Positions 43,709 through 54,904 of a DNA stretch of 64,000 bases are shown piece by piece. The stretch is from Liopterus haemorrhoidalis (lineage: Eukaryota > Arthropoda > Insecta > Coleoptera > Dytiscidae). The stretch spans positions 22,222,992 to 22,286,991 of the forward strand of contig OZ020625.1 of NCBI GenBank assembly GCA_963971575.1. Reading direction: 5' to 3'. Position numbers and translations under genes: made by a program. Within the stretch, counting starts at the first letter, position 1, and each line of letters begins with the position of its first letter. The notes under the pieces were generated by a model. It worked only from the letters and a program-made list of their open reading frames with translations. It was not told where the DNA came from and searched no databases.

Positions 43709-46700
43709 CTAGCTGAAAACCCGTGCTTCGCTACGGTATATTGATGGTCTTATTGGCATAAAATCCGCAGTTTGTTTTTAAACTTGTGTATGGATAACCT
43801 TTGTAACAAAAAATCTAGTCGATATCTCATCTGTCCTAAGAGATATTGAGGAATCCGGGAAAAAACATTTGACTCCTTTTCACCAGATAGGGGTCGAACT
43901 TGAAAAAATCCTTTCTTAGTGGGTTCTTACGTCATACTGAAAAATGTACTCTCCGAATTTTTTATTTCTAACAAAAAAATACTAATTTACCCTTTAGGAG
44001 TGAAAGAAAACTGTCAAAACTCATATATGCCAAAATTGAATGTTATAACTCAACAACCGCTGGAAATACAAAGGGTTCTATAATTCACCCCGAATGTAGA
44101 TTCACCCCTTTAGGGGTTGATTAAGATAAAATCCTGAAATTCATTTTTCAGCATTTGTATGGGTAATCTTTATAATCAAAAACAAAGTCTATATCTTATT
44201 GATCCTAGAAGATATTAAGGCGTCCTTGAAATCACAATTCCCTCTTTTTACCCTTTAGGGGTGATATTTGTTAAAGGTAAAAAACTGTTAAAACCATTTC
44301 GAGACATTTTAAAAAGACACCTATGTGCCAAAAAGAAACGTTATAACTCAACAAACACAGGAAATACGACGCGATGTATAATCTACCCCGTTTGTAGAAT
44401 CACCCCTTTAGGGGTTGATTAGGACGAAATCCTAAAATAAGTTTTTCGGCATTTGTATGGATAATTTTTGTAAGCAAACACCAAGTCGATATCTTATTAG
44501 TCCTAAAAGAATTAAGGAATTACTGAAATCACATTTCACCTCTTTTCACCCTTAAGGAGTGAAATTAAAAAAATGTCAAAATCATTTCGAGATATTAAAA
44601 AAAAACACCTAGATATTGAGGAATCCTTGAAATCACAATTCATCCCTTTTCACCCTTTAGGGGGTAATTTTAAAAAAATGTCAAAACTATTTCGAGATAT
44701 TTAAAAAAAATACCTATGTGCCAAAAAGTAATGTTGCAACTAAACGAACACAGGAAATACGACGGGATGTATAATTCATCCCGATTGTTGATCCACCCCT
44801 TAAGGGGTTGATTAGGACAAAATCTAAAAATTGGTTTTTCGGTACTTGCATGGGTAGTTTTTGTAAGCAAAAACCAAGTCGATATCTGATTGGTGTTAAA
44901 AAATATTAAACAATCCTTGAAATCACGAGGACATCCTAAGCAAAAAGTGTAAGCAAAAAGCAAGTCGATATCTTATTGGTCCTAAGAGATATTAAGGAAT
45001 CCTTGAAATCACAATTCACCCCTTTTCACCATTTAGGGGTGAAATTTAAAAAAAAAACTGTCAATACTATTTCGAGATATTTTAAAAATACATCTATGTG
45101 CCAAAAATTTGTTGCAACTAAACGAACAGAGGAAATACGACGGGATGTATAATTCACCTTGATTGTAGATCCATCCCTTTAGGGGTTGATTAGGACCAAA
45201 TCCTGAAATAAGTTTTTCGGTATTTGTATGGGTAATCTTCGTAAGCAAAAAGCCAGTCGATATCTTATTGGTCCTAAGAGATATTAAGGAATCCTTGAAA
45301 TCACAATTCATCCCTTTTCACCCTTTAGAGGGTAATTTTAAAAAAATGTCAAAACTATTTCGAGATATTTTAAAAAGATACCTATGTGCCAAAAAGTAGT
45401 GTTGCAACTAAACGAACACAGAAAATACGGCGGGATGTATAATTCACCCCGATTGTAGATCCACCCCTTAAGGGCTTGATTAGGACAAAATCCAAAAATT
45501 GGTTTTTCGGCATTTGCAATGGTTGTTTTTGTAAGCAAAAACCAAGTCGATATCTTATTGGTGTTAAAAAATATTGAACAATCCTTGAAATCACATTTCA
45601 CCCCTTTTCACCCTTAAGGGGTTAAATTTAAAAAAGTTGTCAAAACCATTTCGAGATATTTTAAAATGACGCCTATGTGCCAAAAAGAAACCTTATATCT
45701 CAATAAACACAGGGAATACGACGGGCTGTATAATTCACCCCGATTGTAGATCCATCCTTTAGGGGTTGATTAGGACAAAATCCTGAAATATATTTTTCGG
45801 TATTTGTATAGGTAATCTTTGTCAGCAAAAAGCAAGGCAATATCTTATTGGCTCTAAAAGATTTAAGGAATCCTTGAAATCACAATTCACCCCTTTTCAC
45901 CATTTAGGGGTGAAATTTTAAAAAACTATCAAAACCTTTTCGAGATATTTTAAAAAGACACCTATGTGCTAAAAAGTAATGTTGCAACTAAACGTACACA
46001 GAAAATACGACGGAATGTATAACTCACCCCGATTATAGATCCACCCCTTTAGGGGTTGATTAGGACAAATTCCTGAAATACGTTTTTCGGTAATTGTATG
46101 GATAATCTTTGCAAGCAAACAGTAAGTCATAATCCATATCTTATTGGTCCTAAGAGATATTAAGGAATCCTTGAAATCACAATTCACCCCTTTTCAACCC
46201 TTAGGGGTGAAATTTTAAAAAACTGTCAAACCCATTTCGAGATATTTTAAAAAGACACCTATGTGCCAAAAAGTAATGCTGCAACTAATGAACACAGGAA
46301 ATACAACGGGATGTATAATTCACCCCGATTGTAGATCCACCCTTTTAGGGGTTGATTAGGACAAATTCCTGAAATAAGTTTTTCGGTAATTGTGTGGATA
46401 ATCTTTGCAAGCAAACAGTAAGTCGATATCTTATTGATCCTAAGAGATATTAAGGAATCCTTGAAATCACAATTCACCCCTTTTCAACCCTTAGGGGTGG
46501 AATTTTAAAAAACTGTCAAACCCATTTCGAAATTTTTTGAAGACACCTATGTGCCAAAAAGTAATGTTGCAACTAAACGAACACAGGAATTACGAAGGGA
46601 TGTATAATTCACCCCGATTGTAGATCCACCCCTTTAGGGGTTGATTAGGACAAAATCCTGAAATTGGTGATTCGGTATTTGTATGGGTAATCTTTGTAAG

Positions 46701-47227
46701 CAAAAAGCAAGTCGATATCTTATTGGTCCTAAGAGATATTAAAGAATCCTTAAAATCACAATTCACCCATTTCACCCTTTAGGGGTGAAATTTCAAAAAA
46801 CTGTCAATACCATTTCGAGATATTTTAAAAAGACACCTATGTGCCAAAAAGTAATCTTGCAACTAAACGAACACAGGAAATACAACGGGATGTATAATCC
46901 ACCCCAATTGTAGGTTCACCCCTTTAGGGGTTGATTAGAGCAAAATCCCGAAATAAGTTTTTCGGCATTTGTATGGGTAATACTTGTAAGCAAAAACTAA
47001 GTCGATATCCCATCAGCCCTAAGAGATATTAAGGAATTCGTGAAATCACATTTCACCCCTTTTCATCCCTTAGGAGTGGAATTTCGAAAAATCCCTTCTT
47101 AGTGGGTGCTTACGTCATGAAGGGAATATACTCTCCGAATTTCAAGTTTCTAGGCCCAGGGGTTCGGGCTGGGCGGTGATGAGTGAGTCAGTCAGTCAGT
47201 CAGGACACTGCCTTTTATATATATAGA
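43709..47227 (-). mobile_element. Complete non-autonomous Helitron with about 290-bp internal repeats
   Basis: On the minus strand it begins TCTATATATATAAAAGGC (47227) and ends with the hairpin CCGTAGCGAAGCACGG and CTAG (43712-43709), between A and T of the Jockey ORF2, which reads across the site. About ten internal units are marked by GGGGTTGATTAG near 44111, 44411, 44812, 45181, 45472, 45762, 46051, 46349, 46637 and 46924; most spacings are 287-300, two are about 370-400. (GTCA)n occurs near its 5' end (47187-47202). No Rep-helicase is coded. Open frames of 60-97 residues recur once per unit and are artefacts of the array. Confidence 0.92.
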
Positions 47228-47993
47228 TATGGTATTGCAGATTTATATTGTTATTCAAAACATTTTTATACAACTTCCAGTTCACATTTTGTAAATTGTA
47301 CATAGAATTATCAGTCTGTGTGAAAGAGGAATAGAGTTGAGCAAACACTGGATCATGATCTGATGTTGAGATAGAGAGAGTATCAGGCTTTGATATGTTG
47401 TTTACGTTTTTGCTAATAAACAAGTCAATAGTGCTAGGAGTGAATGAAGCTTGACTTGGGTAATGAGTAGGTGCATCAGGGTATAAAATTGTTAAGTTAT
47501 TTAATTTACAAAATTGCATTAACTTCTTACCATTCGTATTATCATTGTTATAATAATCCCAACTGTGGTGTTTACCATTTAAATCACCAAGCAAAATAAT
47601 GTCAGTAGAGAGATTAAAAATGTTATGTAAATCTGTGTCAAGTAATTTTTTGTTTGGGGGTAAATAAGCTGATATTAACGTTATATAACCATGAATGGTT
47701 TTTATTTTTGCACCTACAGCTTCAATGTGGTCTAACTGCGGTAGTTGAATTTGTTCTTGTGAAATATTTTTATTTATAATGAGAGCTACTCCGCCACCCT
47801 CGCTATTTCTATCATTTCTGTAAACCTTAAAATTTGCTATGTTTAATCTATAAGTAGAGTCTAATCTTGTTTCACAGAGACCGACAACATCCAGCTTAAA
47901 ATCTAGTATAGCTTGTGTTAGATCATAATATTTATTTTTTACTGTTTGTGTATTCCAAGTAATAATATTTATATTTTTGATTATATTAGTCAT
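47228..47993 (-). pseudogene. Jockey ORF2, endonuclease domain
   Basis: ORF2 starts at ATG 47993-47991, overlapping the ORF1 stop in the eight bases ATGACTAA. The APE-type endonuclease nicks the target DNA. Motifs: INIITWNTQTVKNKYYDL (N), VVGLCETRLDST (E), IILLGDLNGKHHSWDYYN (D, N), STIDLFISKN and STSDHDPVFAQL (D, H). All catalytic residues are present. The frame runs into the Helitron at 47227, where foreign residues replace the linker. The plus strand gives no competing signal. Confidence 0.9.
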
Positions 47994-49203
47994 TGAAATA
48001 TTCTATAATACCTTCAACTAAATACATAATTTTAGTCATAGAATCATTTGTTGTTTTTATTGAATTTGATATTTTATTAACTGTATTTTTTAGTTTATTA
48101 AAATTAACTAAAGAAAATAAATTTTTAATTTCAGAAAATGTTTCAGAGAAAGAGTTATTGGTATTGTTTGAATCAGAATTTTTTAATATTGTATTATAGC
48201 TGATTTTAGGTAATTGTTGTGAATGTGTATTATTACTTGAAGTACTTGCTATTAAGTTTGGAAAATTTTTGGAGTTATGTTCAGGTACCTGAGACACATT
48301 ATGAGGCCTGCGAGTTTGAAAATTTTGCTTTTTAGTTTCTAAATAATTTACAATTTTTTCATATACTTCACAATTGTGATCATTTGATAAATGATTGTTA
48401 CCACAGTTTGCGCATTTGAACAGGTTAGGATCAGAAATTTTACAATGACTCGTATAATGGCCTCCAGAACATTTCATACATTTTATTGATTTAAAACAAT
48501 TTATTGAAACATGCCCGTAATTTTGACATTTAAAACATTGGATAATCCCGTTAGTGTTCTTGTATGTCTCCCATTGAATTAGGCACTGGCACACACTTCT
48601 TATTTTTACAATATCAGTTTTGTTACAATTGGGGGGAAAGTATACTATGTACATAGGTAATTTAGTTAATGTTGATCCGGTTTTCTTGATCATCTGTTTA
48701 ACGTGCACGGTGTTGATGCCGCGAGAAATTAAGTCTGCTTTGATTTCAGCAGGGGTAATCACTGGGGGTAAATTTCTCAGAATCATTTTGTGAAGTTTAT
48801 TAGATGGTAGGGTATATGTGTGGTGCTGTTGTTTATTTTCACTCGCAAACTTCATCACTTCATTGTAGTCTGCTACGTTTTTAGTAATAATGTTATATCT
48901 ATTACCTTTGTAGTTGTACAGCATTTCTCCTTTCACTTTGGATTTTAATTCATTCATTTTATTATTATCAATATTATCATGAATTACTACTGGGGGAATT
49001 TTATTAGATTTTGTTTTGTTATCAGTATCTTGGTTGTCTTCCGAATCTGATAAGATGTCATATTTATTTTTGGTACTCACATTGTATTTAAGTTCGGAGG
49101 CTTTGCGTTTATTTTTATTATTATTAACACCAGAAACACCAGAAGTACTAGGTTCACCATTATTTATAACAAAATCTACCTCCATTGTGAAAAACAGAGA
49201 CAC
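47986..49203 (-). CDS. Jockey ORF1, Gag-like nucleic-acid-binding protein
   Basis: A complete frame of 405 residues. ORF1 proteins of Jockey elements bind the element RNA and direct it to chromosomes. The N-terminal third is polar and lysine/asparagine-rich. A PRE_C2HC-like domain follows at about 150-225 (LRNLPPVITPAEIKADLISR, LPMYIVYFPPNCNKTD), then three zinc knuckles at about 226-285: CFKCQNYGHVSINC (CX2CX4HX4C), CMKCSGGHYTSHC and CANCGNNHLSNDHNC (both CX2CX3-type variants). The C-terminal part is asparagine/serine-rich. Two methionines are possible starts (residues 1 and 7); the second (MEVDFVINN) has no stop between. No lesion is seen. Confidence 0.92.
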   Translation of the reverse strand: MSLFFTMEVDFVINNGEPSTSGVSGVNNNKNKRKASELKYNVSTKNKYDILSDSEDNQDTDNKTKSNKIPPVVIHDNIDNNKMNELKSKVKGEMLYNYKGNRYNIITKNVADYNEVMKFASENKQQHHTYTLPSNKLHKMILRNLPPVITPAEIKADLISRGINTVHVKQMIKKTGSTLTKLPMYIVYFPPNCNKTDIVKIRSVCQCLIQWETYKNTNGIIQCFKCQNYGHVSINCFKSIKCMKCSGGHYTSHCKISDPNLFKCANCGNNHLSNDHNCEVYEKIVNYLETKKQNFQTRRPHNVSQVPEHNSKNFPNLIASTSSNNTHSQQLPKISYNTILKNSDSNNTNNSFSETFSEIKNLFSLVNFNKLKNTVNKISNSIKTTNDSMTKIMYLVEGIIEYFND

Positions 49204-49323
49204 GAATATATGTTTTGCAGTAAGTAAGACGAGGACAGCGAACTGTCCTCGCCAAAAACACAGAGAATATACTTGTCGATGCTATTGGTAAGACAGCAGC
49301 AACTCGAATGATCTGTCAGGTTA

Positions 49324-49669
49324 GTAATTGTACTTTTGTAATAACATCAATCTACAAGTCACCTGCGTTTGATAGTAATAGTTTTTTAGACTACCTTGAA
49401 CAATATATCAACGGCTTCCGCGACAAAAAACTGAAATATTGACAGGGGATATTAATATTGAGATACTGAGTACATATTGAGTACTACTGATTATGATAAT
49501 ATGAAAATGGTGTTCACTCATATATCAGTGATCATACAAGAGTTACCAAAAACAGTAACAGTTGCCTTGACCATTACTTTCTAAAATCTAGTTTAAATAA
49601 TATTTCAATATGTCCAGTTATACTAAAATCCAAAATAACGGACCATTATCCCACATTATTATATATTAA
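49324..49669 (+). pseudogene. J5 part 2: endonuclease C-terminus
   Basis: The reading resumes with NCTFVITSIYKSPAFDSNSF and DYLEQYINGFRDKKLKY, then a stop in the place of the GD motif (TGACAGGGGATATTAATATT codes GDINI in another frame). Further on LDHYFLKS and ITDHYPTLLYI, the D-H motif region, are recognisable. A stop and frameshifts show it is dead. At TTAA 49666-49669 a MITE interrupts it. Confidence 0.72.
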
Positions 49670-50420
49670 GGGTGCGCACAACCGTTCAATTTCTTATACA
49701 AGACTAACAACCTAAACTAAAATTAGTAACAATCTATATATTTAAATTTTCAGAAATTTTGTATCTATCCAATAGGATACTTTTAATTGTAAAAAGAACT
49801 GTCATGTAATTGTAAATAAACAAATTGCGTTATAGACGCCATCTTGTAAACCATTCGACGCTTATTTATGTACCATGCTGCAAATTGTAGCTAAAGCTCC
49901 ATTCTACAAATACGTTTCGAGATAATTTGTTCTATTGTGAAAATTACTTATAGTTACTGTACTTGGTAATCTACTTTTGCCGCCATCTCGAATCTGCCGT
50001 TGTTTTTAATATAGATGCTGCGGGTAAAAATGATTTATTTTATGTAAAGAATACTTGTACCAAGTGGCATTTCATTATCATCAAGTATAATATTTTTCGA
50101 CGAAGGCTCTAAATTATAAACAATCATGTCGAAAAAACTGTTGACGTATTATTTGAACATTTCTACACAAAACTATATAAATATAAAAATTTTTTGAAAC
50201 CCACAAATATATTTTAAAAATTACAGAACATTGTTATGTGATACCTATTATAAAGTTATTGAGCAATAATATTTTTACAATAATTTTTCTACAATCAAAA
50301 ATATCCTATTAGATAGATAAAAATTCTGCGCAAAATTTGATGTATAGATTGTCATTAATTTTATTCCAGATTGTTAGTTTTGTATAAGAAACTAATAATC
50401 TCTGGGGGTTGTACGTAGCG
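49670..50420. mobile_element. piggyBac-like MITE, copy 2, TTAA target
   Basis: TTAA at 49666-49669 and 50421-50424. Ends GGGTGCGCACAACCG and GGGTTGTACGTAGCG. It is the reverse complement of copy 1 (8518-9536), lacking its 258-base internal segment. Without it J5 reads in frame (TLLYI, N, FKNAYDPQTIK). It contains a 24-base-scale run GATTACCAAGTACAGTAAC-type shared with copy 1. No coding capacity. Confidence 0.88.
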
Positions 50421-50424
50421 TTAA

Positions 50425-50941
50425 CTTTAAAAATGCCTACGACCCGCAAACCATAAAAAACAATATTAAAAAAATTTCACAAGTAAATTACAAAAAATTA
50501 AGTAAAATCATGTCAGAAGTAAATTGGGAGAACATGGAAGTAGATGATATTGACACTTATTTAGAAAATACTCTAAATATTATTAACATCTCTGTGGATA
50601 AATCTACAAAAATATTAAATATTAAAAATCCAGTTAAAAAAAGATCTCCCTAGATCACAAACGGTCTAGTCAAATCCATTAAAGTCAGGGGCAAACTTTA
50701 CTATCATTCAAAACAAGATCCCACAAATACCAACATTTCAAACCTCTATAATCAGAATAAAAAGCCAATACCTGTCTTAATTAAAAAAGCAAAAATTAAC
50801 TATTTCACTAATAAATTTAAAAATAACTGTCAACCTAACACAATTTGGGATGCTACATATAATTATTTAAATCATAAACCTTCCAAAAGCAACTCTATCA
50901 AAGGACTATCAAAAGATTCTCAAATTATAGCAAAAGAATTT
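50425..50941 (+). pseudogene. J5 part 3: linker to reverse transcriptase
   Basis: Broken plus-strand coding sequence: FKNAYDPQTIKNNIKKISQV, VNWENMEVDDIDTYLENTLN, KVRGKLYYHSKQDP, IWDATYNYLNHKPSKSNSIK. This is the linker between endonuclease and RT of a non-LTR element. The BEL element cuts it at AATTT 50937-50941; 54905 onward continues it. Confidence 0.7.
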
Positions 50942-51143
50942 TGTTTAAAATTGAACATTCGAATTATATTATTATTGCATAAATATATATGTATATAGAG
51001 TGCCGTGAAAAGAATAGTAGTTAAAAAACAATATGACATAAGTGTATATTTTACGTGTGTGTATTTAACAAATTAATAAATCATTTAATATATCACATCA
51101 AGAGATAAGTTTACTAAAAAATACAGTCCACTAATCCGAAATA
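50942..51143 (+). repeat. BEL 5' LTR
   Basis: 202 bases, identical by eye to 54698-54899. It contains TATATATGTATATAGAGTGC, a possible promoter region, but no proven start site. Confidence 0.92.
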
Positions 51144-51398
51144 TTGGTCCAGTCGAGCCTGATGTGATATAAGTCGTCGAATTACATAACAATATATATC
51201 TACGAAGTCGATCATTCTACGAAGTGAAGAATCATTCTGCAGCAGTAATTCTACAATTTACGAAGAATAAGTAATACGATTGCAAGTTCAGGTCAGTTTG
51301 GTCAGGAATCAACGTTGACAGGTATCTGATATTTGACAGGTGTATTGACAGGTTAGTTATTTTATTTCGTTTCTATTTTCAACGTAATTATTTTCATA

Positions 51399-53591
51399 AT
51401 GGAAGCAGGTAAGCGTCAGTTATTAATAAAAGAGAGAGGTTTAGCCAAGGCAAGCCTAGCCAGGATAAATACCTACGTACAAAATTACAAATCCGTTTAT
51501 GATATAAATAATATTGTAGTACGACAGAAAGATTTGCCATCAATAAAGGACAAATATAATGAGGTTCAATATCAACTAGAAATAGAAGATTCTGATGAAC
51601 ATATGTTGGACCACGATAAGGACAGAGAAGCCTTTGAAGAGTTTTACTACAGTATACAAGCTAAAATGACAACAACTATTGAAGAATCTGTGCGGAAACA
51701 ATTGCACCCAACCTTAACTGCGATTCAAGGTACCAATTCATCTAGTCAAGGTAATATTAATACTATTAAATTACCAAAAATAAATTTACCACTCTTCAAT
51801 GGTAACTATACTACGTGGCTGAAATATAGAGATATTTTTACCAGTCTAGTTATAAACAATGTTAACTTGTCATCTGTAGAAAAACATCATTATTTAGTTA
51901 GCTGTCTAGAAGGTGAACCAATGAATTTAATTCAAAGTTTAACCATAAGCGAGGCAAATTTTCAAGTAGCATGGGATCTTATTTATAATCGTTACAACCA
52001 TTTGAAGATCATAACAGCAAAACATGCTAACGCATTATTATCATTGTCTGCTGTTAAAAAGGGTACTGCGTCAGAATACAGACAATTACTAAATGAAGTT
52101 AGAAGTAATCTTAATGCCATCGAAGCTTTAAACCCTAAAATATCATTGCACGAAATTCTTGTTTCACAACTAATATTATCTAAAGTAGAAGCTGCAATGC
52201 GAAAAGAATGGAAAGTAGAGTCATCAAAACAAGCGGAACTCCCGTCTTTAGATGATCTATGTTCTTTTATTGAAATCAGATCCCAAGCTCTAGAAAGTGA
52301 CACCGACACTGAAATTAAGCCTACTTATCATAAAACAAATATCTCATGCCCAAAATGTAAGGATGCACATTTCATTTATAAATGCCCAAATTTTGAAAAA
52401 CTCAGCGTTACTGACAGGCATGCTTTCGTCAAACAAAATAAATTATGTTACAATTGTCTTTCGTCTTCACATAATATATCACAATGTAATTCAAAAGGTT
52501 GTTTTACTTGTGGTTGGAAACACCATACCTTATTGCATCGTAATAATAAGGAGAATACATCGAGAAATAATCCATCCGAGCAGCACAACGACAGAGAAGA
52601 GCCATGGACTAGTTCGGTATCGTATTGCTCATTCAACGCACAACAACACAACCAAATTTTGTTACCAACTGCAATTGTTAACATACAAGACAATAATGGA
52701 AATCTTCATAAATGCAGAGCTTTACTAGATTCATGTTCTCAAACTCATTTTATCACGGAAGACTTAGCACAACGCCTGCATCTAACAAAACTACGTAACG
52801 AAATTCCTATTCTAGGAATCAGCAACATTGTATCGAATTCTAAATATAATGTTTCAATAAAGGTAAGATCAAATGTAACTGATTATGAAACTAAGATCAC
52901 TTGTTCTGTATTGCCAAAAATAACTGCAGCACTGCCTTCTTCGTACATCAATACTAGAGAATGGAATATTCCAACAAACATTACATTGGCGGATCCAGAA
53001 TTTAACATACCTTCGAAAATAGATATTTTGATTGGCGCTGAACTATTTCTCCAATTACTACGTCCAGGCCACAAACAACGTGAAGGTTCGTATCCTGTAC
53101 TACAAAATACTGTTCTGGGTTGGATTTTGGCTGGATCTGTTCCCCAGTCAACCACAAATCAGCCACATTTGATCAAACAACGCTCATTTCTTCTTAGAAA
53201 AGATGTTACTGTAGATGAACGACTACAAGAATTTTGGACTATTGAAAACGTCAACGGTACTAACAGTAAATCTACTGATCACTCAGAATGCGAGAAACAT
53301 TTTATAAATCATACTACGAGGAAAGAGGATGGCAGATTCACAGTACGTCTACCACTTCGACAAAACCGTGCTAGCTTAGGCGATTCACTTAAGCGTGCAA
53401 CGTCTGGATTCCAACACTTACAACGTAAATTAGAACGCGATTCTAAACTTCGACGAGATTTTAATAAATTTATGCTTGAGTACGAACAGTTGAGACATAT
53501 GGATAAGATTGCACCTGATCCATTCAAACGACGAAATGACTTATTATTTCCCACACCACGTTGTTCTGAAAGATACCAGCACTACGACTAA
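51399..53591 (+). pseudogene. BEL Gag and protease, start of RT region
   Basis: The 730-residue frame begins MEAGKRQLLIKERGLAKASL. Residues about 125-270 are the BEL-type Gag domain (DUF1759-like: KINLPLFNGNYTTWLKYRDI). Zinc-binding motifs follow at about 313-380 (CPKCKDAHFIYKC, CYNCLSSSHNISQC, CFTCGWKHHTLLH). The aspartic protease core is at about 440-465 (CRALLDSCSQTHFITEDLAQ); the usual D-S/T-G reads D-S-C. LIGAELFLQLLRPG and VLGWILAGSV are the DUF1758-type end of the protease. After about residue 600 comes the start of RT. The frame ends where a frameshift near 53550 moves RT coding to another frame. Confidence 0.9.
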
Positions 53592-54060
53592 ACTAAGAGT
53601 TGTATTTGCTGGTTCTGCTAAGACTACAACAGGAATATCACTCAATGGCAGATCCTACGATTCAACAAGATTTATGCTCTATTATCCTACGATTTTTAAT
53701 GCAACAAGTAGCATTTACTGCGGACATAAACAAAATGTATTATCAGATAGCAATACATTCTGATGACATGGCTTTACAAAGAATCATATGGCGAGATTCC
53801 CTTGCGAAATCTCTAAAAAACGAAAACTCTTCATCAACTTGCTGACAAAGAACAAGCAAACTTTCCTGAAGCTACAGAGGTACTACGACGAGATTTTTAT
53901 ATAGACGACGTTCTCAGCGGTCACGACGACATAGAATCTGCTCTGAAATTATAATCCGACGAATTATTCATCATTACAGAAACTATTAAAAATCGTTGCC
54001 TACTGCAAGGAATTAGTAAACAGTTTTCGTTTTCCAGACAAAAAACTTATAGGTTTACTG
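53509..54060 (+). pseudogene. BEL reverse transcriptase, broken and deleted
   Basis: 53509-53763 holds YYFPHHVVLKDTSTTTKLRV and VFAGSAKTTTGISLN, the RT start. 53600-53845, in the third frame, continues with AFTADINKMYYQIAIHSDDM. From about 53840 the sequence jumps to RRDFYIDDVLSGHDDIESAL (the Y-I-D-D catalytic box) and then breaks down with stops. So frames shift at least twice and a part of RT, all RNase H and most of integrase are missing. Confidence 0.82.
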
Positions 54061-54161
54061 TCAGCCGTCAAATTAAATGATGCACTTATAGCTTGTAGCA
54101 AAATATCATAAAACATCATTTACGCAGAACAACTGGAACAACCTCTCTTACCTTCGAACAA

Positions 54162-54635
54162 TTGGCATCCGTTCTTTGTCAAATTGAAGCCTGCTTAAAT
54201 TCTAGACCTCTGACGCAACTAACCGATGATCCTTTTGATACATCCTATCTAACTCCTGGTCATTTTCTGATCGGCGGACCTCTTACCTGTCTTCCTGAAC
54301 CAAACCTGTCTGACATACCTGTTAATAAATTAGACCAATGGCAACGTTTACAGCAAATTGTCCAAAACATTTGGAAAAGGTGGTCTTCAGACTATCTGAA
54401 TACCTTACAACAGCGAAATAAATGGACATCGCCTCAGACAAATATCCAACTTGAACAACTGGTATTAGTTAAGGAAGATAACCTTCCGCCGCTCCACTGG
54501 AAAACAGCAGTCATTAAAGAAACACATCCCGGCGCCGACGGTTTAGTACGTGTAGCTACGATCAAGAAGTCCAAGGGCTTAATGAAACGAGACATACATA
54601 AGCTGATTCCACTTCCAACATCCAGAGACAAATAG
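54162..54635 (+). pseudogene. BEL integrase C-terminal part
   Basis: The 157-residue frame codes SVLCQIEACLNSRPLTQLTD, which contains the integrase glutamate region, then YLTPGHFLIGGPLTCLPEPN and the C-terminal domain (QRLQQIVQNIWKRWSSDYLN, LVLVKEDNLPPLHWKTAVIK), typical of BEL integrases. The catalytic D residues upstream are deleted, so it is inactive. Confidence 0.88.
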
Positions 54636-54697
54636 TGTTGTGCTAGTGTATGGGTGTGTGCGTGTCATTTTGGCTTGTCAAGCCAAGGGGGGGAGTA

Positions 54698-54899
54698 TGT
54701 TTAAAATTGAACATTCGAATTATATTATTATTGCATAAATATATATGTATATAGAGTGCCGTGAAAAGAATAGTAGTTAAAAAACAATATGACATAAGTG
54801 TATATTTTACGTGTGTGTATTTAACAAATTAATAAATCATTTAATATATCACATCAAGAGATAAGTTTACTAAAAAATACAGTCCACTAATCCGAAATA
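54698..54899 (+). repeat. BEL 3' LTR
   Basis: 202 bases, identical by eye to the 5' LTR, preceded by a purine tract. Confidence 0.92.
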
Positions 54900-54904
54900 A
54901 ATTT

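Larger units (their letters stand above)
41507..49313 (-). mobile_element. Nearly complete Jockey-clade retrotransposon carrying a Helitron
   Basis: Target duplication TGTCAGGTTA at 41497-41506 and 49314-49323 brackets the element. On the minus strand: 5' UTR of 110 bases (49313-49204), ORF1 (49203-47986), ORF2 (47993 downward, interrupted by a Helitron at 47227-43709, resuming to about 41710), 3' UTR and a (TTTTA)n tail. Without the Helitron it is about 4.29 kb, full length for Jockey. J5 reads on across the site (RIECQV then SNCTFVITS). Only one frameshift plus the Helitron separates it from an intact element. Confidence 0.92.
50942..54899 (+). mobile_element. BEL/Pao LTR retrotransposon, young, internally deleted
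   Basis: Two 202-base LTRs (50942-51143, 54698-54899; TGTTTAAAATTG...CCGAAATA) look identical by eye. AATTT duplicates flank them (50937-50941, 54900-54904). A primer-binding-like TTGGTCCAGTCGAGCC follows the 5' LTR, and AGCCAAGGGGGGGAG is the purine tract before the 3' LTR. The interior codes gag-protease and RT start, then jumps to the end of RT and of integrase. Identical LTRs with a deleted core indicate recent mobilisation of an already defective copy, or deletion after insertion. Confidence 0.92.

Noticed and set aside
44670..46775. A series of similar 60-97-residue minus-strand frames (for example containing PLKGWIYNRGELYIPS)
   Set aside because: They recur once per internal repeat of the Helitron at 43709-47227 and shift with its indels. 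They are products of the tandem array, not a gene family.
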